64,000 bases of DNA, taken from assembly GCA_003988855.1 (NCBI GenBank), contig QYAI01000113.1, forward strand, positions 1 through 64,000, read 5' to 3'. The notes below the pieces were generated by a model. That model made no database searches and had not been told where the DNA came from. It saw only the letters and a program-made list of their open reading frames with translations. Source of the stretch: Arachnopeziza araneosa. Its lineage: Eukaryota; Ascomycota; Leotiomycetes; Helotiales; Arachnopezizaceae. Numbering within the stretch: position 1 is the first letter of the stretch; each line of letters starts with the position of its first letter. This document shows, in pieces, positions 35,001 through 45,900 of the stretch. Made by a program: the position numbers and the translations under genes.

Positions 35001-37172
35001 GAAGGACTGGTTCATCATCTTTCTTCCAGCGGAAAAAGCCCTCTTGGATGCTTAAAACCTCCTCCGGTTTAAGAGACTTGGTTTCCACTTCCAGGTTCAT
35101 CTTTTGCTCAGTCATCTCCTCTGAACCGTCACTTGAAGATCCGATTTTCTGGATGTCACTCTCTGTGGAAGGGAAGATTCGGTAGTCTTTGCGCGGCTCT
35201 CCTAGTAAGAATTCCTGTATTCTTGAGAAACAGGCTAAAGCGGAGCCCAAAGCAGGTAGCGATTGAATAAATTGGTCCACGGGTGTTGAGAGCAGGGAGA
35301 AGAGCGACAGTGAAGCGAAAGCTTGCGCAGTAGTTATTGTCTCTCCACGATGCTTGGCCACCAAGATGTAGATCATAAACCCAACCACAGGCGCAAGTGT
35401 TGTGGTTGAGTATGCTGTAGAGCATTAGTAAGTCATAGCTAGAGCCTTCAGACAGCGAATTTGGGTACGTACACAAGCCAACGTTAATAATCAGAAGGAC
35501 ACGAAATCCTTTTGATATATTAAGTTCGTCAATTCGAAGCTGTTGGATTTTCTGGGTGACAAATTTAGAAAGTCCAGAAAGCTTAAGACTTTTCATAGCA
35601 CCGAGTGATTTGGTCGTCACATCAACTCGCTTCGCTATTGCGTTGATCCAAAGTCCTTGCGCACTTCCAATTTGCGCGCCAAGACCAATTGTGATGACTA
35701 TACAGACTTCAAAATTTTCAGTGAGTGTTATTATCAGGAGTGGAAAGAGGTGACAAACGTATTGAGATAATGATTGGTGCTGCGCAGCCTGCTCCCAACT
35801 GCCGCTCAAGCAAGAACATAGATACCCCAATTTGTATTAAATTGGCCCATGCCTCATGGAGAGTGTTCAAACCAGAGGTTATTCTCTCGACATCGGTGCT
35901 CATTAAAGTCAGAGGTGCAGAGCCACTAACAGCTGTAACACTGAGGTCTAAAGTTCTCTTGTAGATCAGAGATACCAGGCTTCCCCGCACCATTCCAACG
36001 AATCTATAATTCAGATGGTCGGCTCTCGCACCAGAAATCTTGCCAGACGGTTAGTGTTTTAAGTCAAATTTAAATACTCATTAACTCACTGCAATACCCG
36101 AGTAAACAAGCGCATATGCCGCGATTAAACCATATCCGACGTTGTCCGAAAGCTTACTTTTTGGTTCCGAAACCCACTCAACCGACCTTTGGATCAGGAA
36201 TGGCTGAGCAAGAGTAAATCCGACCAAGCACAGTTTTGCTGGTACCACAGACAGAAATGACCATTTGAGATCTGAGATAATTACTCCAAAGAGGCTTGGA
36301 GCGCCTTTTTCCGTGGCTGTAGTATCCATTAGCGGTAAGAAGTATTATTTCAGTCGTCAGATCCGCAACTCACAAAGTAATGCTGCACTTTTTACTTTAC
36401 GAAGTAAGAACTCCGAGCCAAGATATTTATCAACGACAAAAAGGTCACTTAGAGAGAGAAGGTTTCTAAATCCCTTTAAAAAGAGTGAATTCATCCACCA
36501 AAACAGTGCACGGCTTGTCAGGCCACTAGTGGCTTCCGGTGGATATTTGGCATACTGCTCTTTTAAGATTCCGGATTTTGATCTTTCCTCTAATAGCAAC
36601 AGAACCGCTTTCCATGCTGCAGCGGTTGTATAGATTACCGCAATCGCGCGATCTTCTTTCAACATCCAAAGTGTTCTTGTTCTTGCGAAATCAACCAATA
36701 TCGAATAGATTAGGTATACATTGAGAAGAGAAGATGGTCTCACAGAACGTGTGTGTTCCAAATGACTCAATACACAGAACAGCAAAGATGATACAAAACC
36801 TAGAACAGCTGCTGCAATTGATGTTCGTGTCTTGACATCAGCTTTCGAACTCCAAAGCGCCACTAATGTCAATTGCAAGCAGCTGAATGCCGCGAAAGAG
36901 ATCTAAGAAAAATTTTAGCTTGCTGTTTACATATTTCTAAGCGCTATATCTTATCCTACCAATTTCACGATGTGGATAATACTTCTCTCTACGCGAATGG
37001 CGCTTTTCAAAAGCGTGAGAATTCTCAAGGGCATCAACAGCAACAAAATTGATAGAGGTAAGATTGTCAAGATACTTTCTTCAAACAAGAGCGTAAAGTC
37101 AAAAGTCCTTCTACAAGGGTTGACTTGCGGTCCGAAAACATTTTCGAGTGATCCAGGACATGAGGAGGACAT
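32012..37172 (-). CDS. ABC-C (MRP-like) full transporter
   Basis: Fifteen exons close in phase to 1478 residues. Introns: 36903-36959, 36317-36373, 36039-36089, 35707-35758, 35415-35472, 34603-34653, 34397-34439, 33996-34042, 33819-33871, 33701-33746, 33529-33584, 32858-32909, 32726-32773 and 32298-32350. Order: N-terminal TMD0 (FGP..., FDFTLLFEESIL), TMD1, NBD1 (Walker A GPVGCGKSS, signature MSGGQKQR, Walker B ILILDDILSGLD), TMD2, NBD2 (Walker A GRSGSGKSS, split by an intron; LSHGQQQLLCLARA; ILDEST). Both NBDs look functional. The second signature is the LSHGQ variant common in fungal ABC-C pumps. The likely role is efflux of the cluster product or self-protection at the plasma or vacuolar membrane. 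It diverges from the aminotransferase gene. Confidence 0.95.
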
Positions 37173-38039
37173 GTTGATGGTTCAGGCCAGTGACACCTAA
37201 AGGCTGAAACCACGATACTGAAGAGATGCAACAAAAACTCTGGCGTAATAGTGTTTCCGACGAGTACCAAGATAAAAGACAAAATCAGGCTGAACATATC
37301 CCGGTTCTTGGAATAGTTAAGGGTGACCTTCGAATTCGTCCACCATCTGACAAAATCGACAGGATTTTTGGGGGCCGCAGCCGAAACGCTGTCTGCTTTG
37401 CTCCAAACTCTCTCGTGGGTCCTTTCCGTTTGGGATGCCTACAATTGGCTGTCGCCTTTCTATTCTAAATTAAGTCCTTATCAACAACCTTCCTACTTCA
37501 ATAACTCTATCTTGTCCTCCGGGGTATCGGTGCATGCAAAGACAAGGATATGTAGACCCCTAGTTGCAAGCCCCTGCACAAAGGCCTACAAGGTCCTAGA
37601 CCCCTGTATTGGGCGTCTGGGGACAAGATCCCTTGAAACGCGGCCGCATGTCAGCATATGCACGCACGGCTCGCCCAAACGGTCGGTGGCTTAAGCTTCA
37701 CAGAGCTAAGGATTTCCATGCCTCACTCTCACACGTCAGCCGCTGACTTGGGACGGAAGTATGTAATCTTTTTTCACATCGAGACTTTCTCTCAACATCT
37801 CGACCACTGAATCAAACATGCGTTTTCGGTTTCCTAAAGTAGAAGGTGTTCCGAAATTGTCCTCCTCACGCTCCTACTGGCGGAATCAGTCCATGTGCAC
37901 TTTTTCCCACGTTGAACGCAAATCAACGTGAGAACTACGATGTTGGGATATGCTTGAAACAGCTACCTGGAAATCTTCACTTCAATCCGTGTTGTCAAGC
38001 CCAAAGTTCTCAGACGTAACCTGCCTCTCTTCAGGTATC
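37173..38039. promoter_or_regulatory. Bidirectional promoter of ABC transporter and aminotransferase
   Basis: The 867-bp divergent gap carries one perfect GCGGCCGC at 37640-37647, followed by ATGTCA, roughly midway between the two starts. No gene seen. This pairing puts the exporter and the amino-acid-forming enzyme under one control region. Confidence 0.6.
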
Positions 38040-39430
38040 ATGGAATTCCCATCTCGTCCAACGCAGTCTGTCGGTATGTCTTCAATCTTTCGTGCCAAGA
38101 AATTGCTAAGCTGATATGTTTAGACTGGAATAATGTTGGTGTTAGTATTACAGAAGGTATGTAGAGTGACGAATTATGGTACTTGTATTTGAGACAGCCA
38201 AGGAAAACTGATCAGCTTTAGTCAATGGACATATCGAGAGTCATTACAGCAAAAAGACCGGGAACTGGTCTTCTCCAAAGTTTGTCAGGGACCCATTTCT
38301 GCGGATCCATGGGTTAGCACCGGGATTGAATTATGGTAAGAGCATCCGGCGAGCGCTCTTGAATTGCACTTGAGATTTAAACCTGAATAAAGCATGCTGA
38401 TTATATCTCAGGACAGCAATCTTATGAGGGAATGAAAGGTGAGCATAGCCACTCTCACGAAATTGACAGCTAGATCTAATATATCTATCATTTCAGCATA
38501 TCGTACCGCAGATGGCAGAATCAACATATTTCGAGTCCGAAAACATGGCATTCGCATGTCCACCTCCGCATCCTCGATATCTGTTCCTCCAATTCCAATC
38601 GAATATTATAAAAAGTGCGTTCACCTCGCAGTCTCCCTAAACTCCGAATTTGTTCCTCCACACGACGCAGATGCTGCTCTTTACATCCGCCCTCTTGTAT
38701 TTGGGTCCAGCAAACAACTTGGACTCACTCCACCTGAAGAGTACACCTTCTGCGTTTACGTTTGCCCGATCAATTCATATCATGGAAATCGCCCGGTAGA
38801 TGCTTTGATTCTGGAGGAATTTGACAGAGCTGCGCCGAAGGGAATAGGGATGGCAAAGGTGGGTGGAAATTATGCCCCAGTTATGAAATGGAGCGGGAAA
38901 GCAAAAGAGATTGGCTATGGAATCACGCTACATCTTGACAGCAAAACGAATAATGAGATAGAAGAGTTTTCCACAAGTGGATTTATTGGTATCAGACAAG
39001 ATGGAGAGAATTTCACAATGGCGGTGCCAGATAGCAGGAATGTTATTCAAAGCATAACAAGTGACAGCTGCGTGGAGATAGCGAGACATTGGGGATGGAA
39101 TGTCGAGATTCGACCTGTAAGTCTCTCGGCGTCAATCTTATTCATTTGCTGACTGAAAGCCAGATTCTCTACTCAGAATTGCCAAGTTTCACTGAGGTCC
39201 TCGCTGTCGGAACTGCTGCGGCACTGGTCTCTATTCGTTCAATCACTCGAGAATCAACCGACGACAAGTTCTTCTACCGAGACGGGGATAATGAATCCGG
39301 GCCTTCTTGCTTGAAGCTCACCAAGGCTTTGCAAGACATACAGCGTGGGAGAACTGAAGACGTTTTTGGGTGGCTAGATCAAGTTCACGATCCGAGCAGT
39401 TATGGAAACGAGTGGGTGGCCGAAGCTTAG
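38040..39430 (+). CDS. Branched-chain-type aminotransferase (ToxF/Aps4-like)
   Basis: Six exons (38040-38073, 38124-38156, 38216-38335, 38412-38438, 38497-39116, 39164-39430) close to 366 residues. It is a fold-type IV PLP aminotransferase of the BCAT family: DWNNVG, NGHIESH, RIHGLAPGLNYGQQSYEGMKA, RPLVFG, the PLP-lysine motif AKVGGNYAP (Lys near 191) and IEEFSTSGFIG. These enzymes swap an amino group between glutamate and branched 2-oxo acids. ToxF and Aps4, which accompany FAS genes in HC-toxin and apicidin clusters, are thought to aminate a long-chain 2-oxo acid. The same role is inferred here. A cytosolic location is likely, since the N terminus shows no clear targeting peptide. The tiny first exons (34, 33 and 27 nt) are easily missed. 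Confidence 0.93.
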
Positions 39431-39628
39431 ATGTTTAGTTCGGAGTATATTCAAAAAATTTAATTTATTGATACAGACTCAAACAACCTTCTCATGATAC
39501 GGATGAAAGTTCACTTATAAATAAAACAATCTCAATTTTATTGACTCATACAATGCCTCCAACTAAGTATCAATCTGATCAACATATAAAATACCACGGT
39601 CTCAACTCTTCATCCAACTAAATGCTGA

Positions 39629-40700
39629 TCACATGCATCGAGCTCTCAAAAACTCCAATGCAGGCAGCACATTTGTAATAAAAACATCACTTGTGGTCTT
39701 CAACTTGTACTCAAAGAGATGCCCCTGACCTTTCGCCTCAAACAACTGGCTTTCAACTCCCAGAGCAGTCAATTCGTCATACGCCCGCTGATCAAACCTG
39801 AGTGGAGCATGATGATCCTGATCCCCTTTAACAAACACCGTTGGCGGAAATGCGGCGCTGAATCCGTATATTGGATCAACTTCTTTAGCGCTCTGGGTTT
39901 TGAGAATATCCCGCAGCCAAGTGCCTTCCTTCATCGAACCGTACAGCCATGCGAAGCGTGGATTTGTCAGATCCGGTTTAGAGCTTGAAGTGAAAGTTAC
40001 TTGAGGTCCTTCATAAACTTTCATCTGGAACTCCTCGGAAGTGGTTGGCATGTCAGTCATGGCGGCTAATGGTTGGGAGAAGAATGGATCAGTAAAGTAC
40101 TTTGGGCCACCAAAATCTGCTATTGCTGATGGCGGATCGGGCTGAGATCCCTTTAGAGGATTAATGTCAATCTTTAAAAACTAGTCAATACTAAATAAAT
40201 GTAACTAAACTTACCAGCCAGAGTGCAATAGTGCCACCTGCAGATGACCCCACAACAATAGTTCGTTTTGGATCTAAGATGAAACATTTCTTGCCTCCTT
40301 CTTTCAAATCTCTAGCGATCAGTTCCGGCAAAGAATCTTTTGCCCAGATAAATGCGTCCCGCCCGTCCTTGAGCGGTCCGTCAAGGATTGAGATTTGAGG
40401 ACAGAGACGGTAATCAGGAGAAACAACAACGAAGCCGTATTCAACTAATGTTTGGACCTGAGAAGCTGGAATACCACTTCTTGATCCGATGGAGAAACCA
40501 CCGCCATGAAACATGACGGCTAGATGCAGAAGTCAGTATACGGAAATCGTGTTCTTATTCTTATGAAATTTGATTGGAATTATATATTTACCAGTTGGTC
40601 GAGATTCAGAGCCATCAGCGACATCGATGCGGTAATGCACATCAGCTTGTAAGGTCTGTCCATCGGGTAATGTTTTGAAAGTATAAACTTTAGTCTCCAT
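39629..40700 (-). CDS. Alpha/beta hydrolase (HSL/abhydrolase_3 type)
   Basis: Three exons: 40700-40592, 40519-40215 and then to 39629. Intron 1 is 40520-40591. Intron 2 starts at 40214 and its acceptor is unsure (40151, or 40181 with an unusually short 34-bp intron), giving about 280-290 residues. It has the oxyanion motif HGGGFSIGSRSG, the nucleophile elbow VGSSAGG, the acid in KGDQDHHAP and the catalytic His in GQGHLF. So the Ser-Asp-His triad is complete. It belongs to the family of fungal esterase-like hydrolases found in many metabolite clusters. It may release an acyl or peptide intermediate, trim an ester, or open an epoxide; none of these can be chosen from sequence. No signal peptide is visible with the METKVYTF start. 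Confidence 0.85.
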
Positions 40701-41043
40701 TTGAGCTTTCAAGTCAGCTGCAGTGTTGGAATTGATGTGTAGAATGTCCGCGAGAACACCAATACGAATCCTGATGACGACCAGGATTGAAAGATTGGCA
40801 ACTTTAAAACAAGGTAGTAGCGGGAATGCAGTCTTATAGAGTCTCAAAGTAGCGAACAGGCGCTAATTGCAGGCATAAGCACCCGGAACAGAATGCGATA
40901 ATTACTCACTGGGAAGATGGTTATATTTTTAGCTGACTTCTCGTAAAGAGGGGTGACAGAATTTCATATATTCAAACTCTGAGCTACAAAAACTTGTCTT
41001 TCAATCCAAGGACGCTTTCACACGACGAGTACATTTCAGAAAT
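40701..41043. other. Short intergenic region upstream of the hydrolase
   Basis: AT-rich, no gene. No GCGGCCGC copy here; the nearest is inside the next gene at 41201. Confidence 0.4.
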
Positions 41044-41619
41044 TCACTTCTCGGATTTCTTTTCCGACTTCAAGTCAGGTATCTCCACTCCCAACAACAC
41101 ACTTCCCACCTGAAATCCAAACTTATTTTGTTGTCCAAATTTCCAGCCATTCTTAGATGACTCTCCTTGATTTTGATTTGCCCCGTGTTGACTTCTCAAA
41201 GCGGCCGCATTCTGCTCCCGTGTAGTTGAAGTCTCTCCCCCAGCAATCACCTTCAATCCTCGGGGATTGAAGAACTTCTCATTCCAGTCGGCCAATATCC
41301 CGTACATGTTTTGCAGTACCTTATATTCTTCCTCTGAGGAGTCTATATAACCCCTCTTATCGTCCTTGAAACTTTTAGGCTCTACGTACAGGAGATTGCT
41401 GACAAAAATGGCCCAGTCTTCTTGCTGGACATCACGGACCATCCAGACCTGCGATGGCTCCGGAAAGGGAAAGCTAAGTGGCGAGGCTTGGGGTACGACA
41501 TTGATGTAGTGGGAGACTGTATCTTTGGGTTTTTTCTCTAAGATGGTAGGGCGCTTGGTAAACTTAGGAGGTACTGCCTCTGAGGCATCATACGATGGTG
41601 GTGGAGCCTTATCCTCCAT
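41044..41619 (-). CDS. Small hypothetical protein with PPxY motif
   Basis: A single exon of 191 residues starting MEDKAPPPSYDASE. The PPPSY is a PPxY motif of the type bound by WW domains of Rsp5-like ubiquitin ligases. The middle has WMVRDVQQEDWAIFVSNLLY and LADWNEKFFNPRGLKVI. The C terminus is Asn/Gln/Lys-rich with GFQVGSVLLGVEIPDL. There is no signal peptide or membrane span. I do not recognise the family, though short PPxY proteins of this look are common in ascomycetes. It diverges from FAS alpha and carries a GCGGCCGC in its coding sequence (41201-41208), about 500 bp upstream of the hydrolase start. Confidence 0.7.
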   Translation of the reverse strand: MEDKAPPPSYDASEAVPPKFTKRPTILEKKPKDTVSHYINVVPQASPLSFPFPEPSQVWMVRDVQQEDWAIFVSNLLYVEPKSFKDDKRGYIDSSEEEYKVLQNMYGILADWNEKFFNPRGLKVIAGGETSTTREQNAAALRSQHGANQNQGESSKNGWKFGQQNKFGFQVGSVLLGVEIPDLKSEKKSEK

Positions 41620-42976
41620 GATAGATGTTTGATGAGTTGAGGTGTTGGCGGATTTTTGGGGTGAGGGTGTTTAGATTGCCAGAAAGAATGTTTGACAAAG
41701 TTTAAAACCTTGGATGTTTTCATGTGACATGTGTCAAGTTTTACCTATTAGCCTGTGGTGTGATATGTGTCAGGTGGTTGGGAATTGAGCTGAGACCCAG
41801 CACGTGTTCGCTGTTGGGTTTGGGATGCTGGGTTGGTCTCTTTCTCGTCTAAAATTCCTACTTCCATCTCACCTGCATGCGAAGACGTGTCCACACGGCG
41901 CTCCTTCTTGGCTACACTGAATGTCCTTATCACAGGGCACCTGGTTATCTTCCTTCTGGATATAGCATCGGCCGCTGCACCCGCATATTTGCGGAACTTG
42001 CGGCCGTGTGAGCCGCATAGCAAAAATACCTCATTTCATGAAAGCATGCGCCGCAGGTAGCGTGGCACGCCCTCTTCCTTCCACGCAATCCAGCTGTGGA
42101 CAAGAAAGGGTCAACTGCCTTATTGAAACCAACTCGGCGTGTAAGATAAGCAAATTGGCACCACAATCCGAGGTGCATTAGAGCAAATCGCGGAGCCAAA
42201 ACAATCCCTGAGGTGCAGACCGGCTCAAGGTAGTCTGGACGTACCAACAAAACGAACTCGCATGCCCTCTCGGTACATGCAAACTTAACGAACACGTACG
42301 TGCCAACCAATCAAGGGCGCATACCAGCGGGGACATATCTACCAAACCAAGATCTGTTCTAATTTCCGAGACCATAATCTGACCTGATATGGAAATGCAG
42401 GGATTTACAGGTAAGATGGCGGGAACTAAATATCGTATCGGAAGATTGCCACGAAGGGATGCGGGAATGTTGGTCTCATTCCAGGCAGCGGCCCAGGGAT
42501 TCACAAGTTGAGTTGGTGGTTGTGGGGAATCTGACACTGCAAGATGAACTGTGCACCGTTCGTGCATAAGCGCGTCTGTCAGTCTCGAAGGATCCTGCAA
42601 GGCTTATGTACAGGGCATCCTGTCTTCCAAGGTTAGTAGGTAGCTTTTAGCGACATCCAAGCCTCAGGGATCACAATATGCAAGGCAGGGGAAGCTAGGC
42701 TCAGACGAACGCAAATCCGGGAGGTCAAGGAAGACAGTGGCGAGGCTACTACCCTTGCCAAGTCACTGCATGTCGGACCTCTCCGGTGTTTTTCTCTTGC
42801 AGGCGTTCATTCTGGGTAGATTCTGTGCCCTCAAATGGTTTTGAGACTGATGTCACGGCGATTGGGACATGACTATGATGAAGGAGTCCTGATCATTGAG
42901 TACTGCAAAATATTCTGGCAGCATTTCACTTTACCAAATCTCAAATTACAAAGTTTCAGAAGATATTACGACCACC
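41620..42976. promoter_or_regulatory. Bidirectional region upstream of FAS alpha
   Basis: This 1.36-kb divergent gap has near-palindromes: GCGGCCG at 42000-42006, with AGCCGC just after, and CGGCCG at 41969-41974 (GCGGCCGA read on the minus strand). No perfect 8-mer. Two longish ORFs in it show no domains and are not called. Confidence 0.5.
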
Positions 42977-45900
42977 ATGACGTTTACCGACACTGTGATG
43001 GAGCAGTCTCCATTTCTGACAGCAGAAATTGAGCAAGAACTCACCTATAGAATGGTGATAGAGTTGCTAGCGTATGTTACTGAGTAGTGGAGAGTAATAG
43101 AGAAGCTAAATATTTGCTATATAGACATCAATTTGCGTATCCGGTTCGCTGGATTGAAACTCAAGATGTTCTGTTGGGCGAGCAAAAAGTGGAGAGGGTT
43201 GTCGAGATTGGTCCAGCAAACACCTTGACGGCCATGGCTAGAAAGACTGTCGATGCCAAATATCGTGATCATGATGCCGCCCTTTCCATTAATAGGCAGC
43301 TTCTGTGTTGTAAAACTGCAGAAGATGAGATATACTATAACCTTGGTACTGTAGAAGAAGCGCCAAAACAGAGTGCTCCAGTCATGGCCAAAATCTCAGC
43401 AGAATTGGTTGTCAAGGTAGAGCCGGTGTTGACTGCTACGCAGCAGAGTATCACACCACCAGGTGTAGCAGTATCTGATACTCCAATAACTGCGCTTGAG
43501 GTTGTTTCAACTCTTGTGGCAAAGAGTCTGAAAAAGTCCGTGGAAAATGTTCCTATTAGCAGCACAATCAAAGCTGTAGTTGGAGGTCAGTTGTCAACGC
43601 TATCTCTACTCGAGTGTATGGCTGATCTTGATGATAGGTCGCTCCACCCTTGAGAATGAGATTATAGGCGATCTACTTAATGAATTTGGCTCCATGCCAG
43701 ACCGAGCTGAACAGTTGCAACTACAGGATCTAGCGGAGGCCTTGCAAGGTAACAACTTTGTTGGACAACTGGGAAAGCAATCATCGATGTGGCTTGAACG
43801 TATGATGGCTGCGAAAATGCCCGGGGGATATAGTATCAGTGTTGCAAAGAAATACCTCGAGACTCGATGGGGTCTCGGGAGTGGCCGCCAAGAGAGTGTA
43901 CTGCTGGGTTCAATCGTGGCGCCGCCTCTGGCGCGACTGGCCGACACAGCCGCCGCCAACTCTTATTTCGACGACATAGTAAAGAAGTATGCCACTACAG
44001 TTGGCATATCTCTCGAGGCTCCGCAAGTTAGCCAGGCATCCGTTCGTCGCGTAGAAATCGACTCGAAAGCCCTGCACGCCCTGACTGAAGAGTATCGGGA
44101 TCTATCAAAGAAGAAGCTAGAGCTTTACGCAAAGTATCTCAAGATAGATCTGCGAGCTGGCGAGAAGGCTAATGCATTGTCGCAAAAGACGGTTGCAGAC
44201 CTCCAGTCACAACTCGATCTCTGGAGTATCGAGCATGGCGATTTCTACGCCTCGGGAATTAAACCGATGCTGGACGTCAAGAAAGTCCGGGTGTATAACT
44301 CTGCATGGAACTGGGCAATGCAAGATCTCTTGTCACTGTTCTACGATGTAATACTTGGTAATCTGAAATTCGGAGATCAAGAGCTGCTTAATCGCTGTGT
44401 CAGAATCAATAACCGCGCAGACTCCAAGCTCCTTGAAGTGATGGCATATTTAGTTGATGCTTGTGATGCAGAGAGAGGAAAAGGCTTCAGAACCGCTGAG
44501 ACTATGCTCCGCGTGCTAATCAACAAGGTTCAGAAGTCAGCTTTGAGCCCTCCGGTATTTAGAAGCATCCAAACTTCAACTGCTCCTCGCACGACAATTG
44601 ATGCTCAAGGCCGAGTAGAAACTACTGAAATACCAAGGCGAAGAAAAAGCCTCGACACCAGCTTTGAGACGAACGAGGAAAAGAAAACAGCGCTCCCACA
44701 CATCAAAGTCAAAGGAAAACAAGGCTGGGAGTTCAATCATACATACAGTGATGCTTACATGAAATCCCTTGACGACGCACAAAAAGATGGTATTTCGTTT
44801 GGTGACAAGAATATCCTGTTGACGGGAGCCGGGCCAGGATCAATTGGATCAGAAGTTCTTAAAGGCTTACTTACCGGAGGCGCAAGAGTTGTAGTGACGA
44901 CCAGTAGCTATTCAACTGAGACAGCGCATTTTTATCAGAGCATTTACACATCCTTCGGTGCCCCTGGATCGAAGCTAGTCCTAGTACCATTCAATCAAGG
45001 AAGTCAGCAAGACGTCGAAGCCCTCTTAGCATATATTTACGATGGAACCAAAGGCCTTGGTTGGGATCTCGACTTCGTAGTACCATTCGCCGCTATCAAG
45101 GAAGAAGGGAGCGATATTGATAGGGTCGACTCAAAGAGCGAGTTGGCGCATCGAATTATGCTCACGAACACGATTCGTGTACTTGGGGCTATTAAGCGAT
45201 ACAAACAAGTCTGGGGTTCGGATACGCGACCAGCTCAAGTCATCCTTCCCCTCTCTGCCAATCACGGAAATTTCGGGAACGATGGACTATATTCAGAGTC
45301 CAAGATGGCTCTGGAAAGTCTATTCAATAAGTGGCGCTCCGAAAATTGGTCTCAATTCCTGACAATCTGTGGAGCTTCGATTGGCTGGACGCGGGGAACG
45401 AACTTAATGCAGGGAAACGATATCATTGCAGAAGGGATCGAAGAACTTGGAGTCCGAACCTTTACCCAGTCCGAGATGGCTACCAACATCCTCAGCCTGA
45501 TGGCTTATCCCATGGTCAAGATCTGTCAGAAAGAACCAGTTTATGCAGATCTAAATGGAGGACTTGATGTTGTTCCTGATCTCACAAAAGCACTCACCGA
45601 ATTGCGACAGAATATCACCAGCATAAGCGACACTCGGAAAGCTATCACGGACGAGGCTTCCAAAGATGAGTTCATTCTTAAAGGCGCGTCTATGCAAGTC
45701 AATTCAGATCCTGTCGTCGAACTATGCGGAAAATTTGATCTTGGATTTCCAGAACTTCCAAACTTCCAAGACGAGATTATCCCTCTTGGTGTCCAACTCA
45801 AAGGAATGGTAGATCTCGAGCGAATTGTTGTCATCACTGGGTTCGCTGAGCTCGGTCCACACGGAAATTCTCGTACGAGATGGGAAATGGAATCACGCGG

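Noticed and set aside
41945..42600. Two minus-strand ORFs of 121 and 140 residues upstream of FAS alpha
   Set aside because: No domain, odd composition, and they overlap the presumed bidirectional promoter with its near-palindromes.
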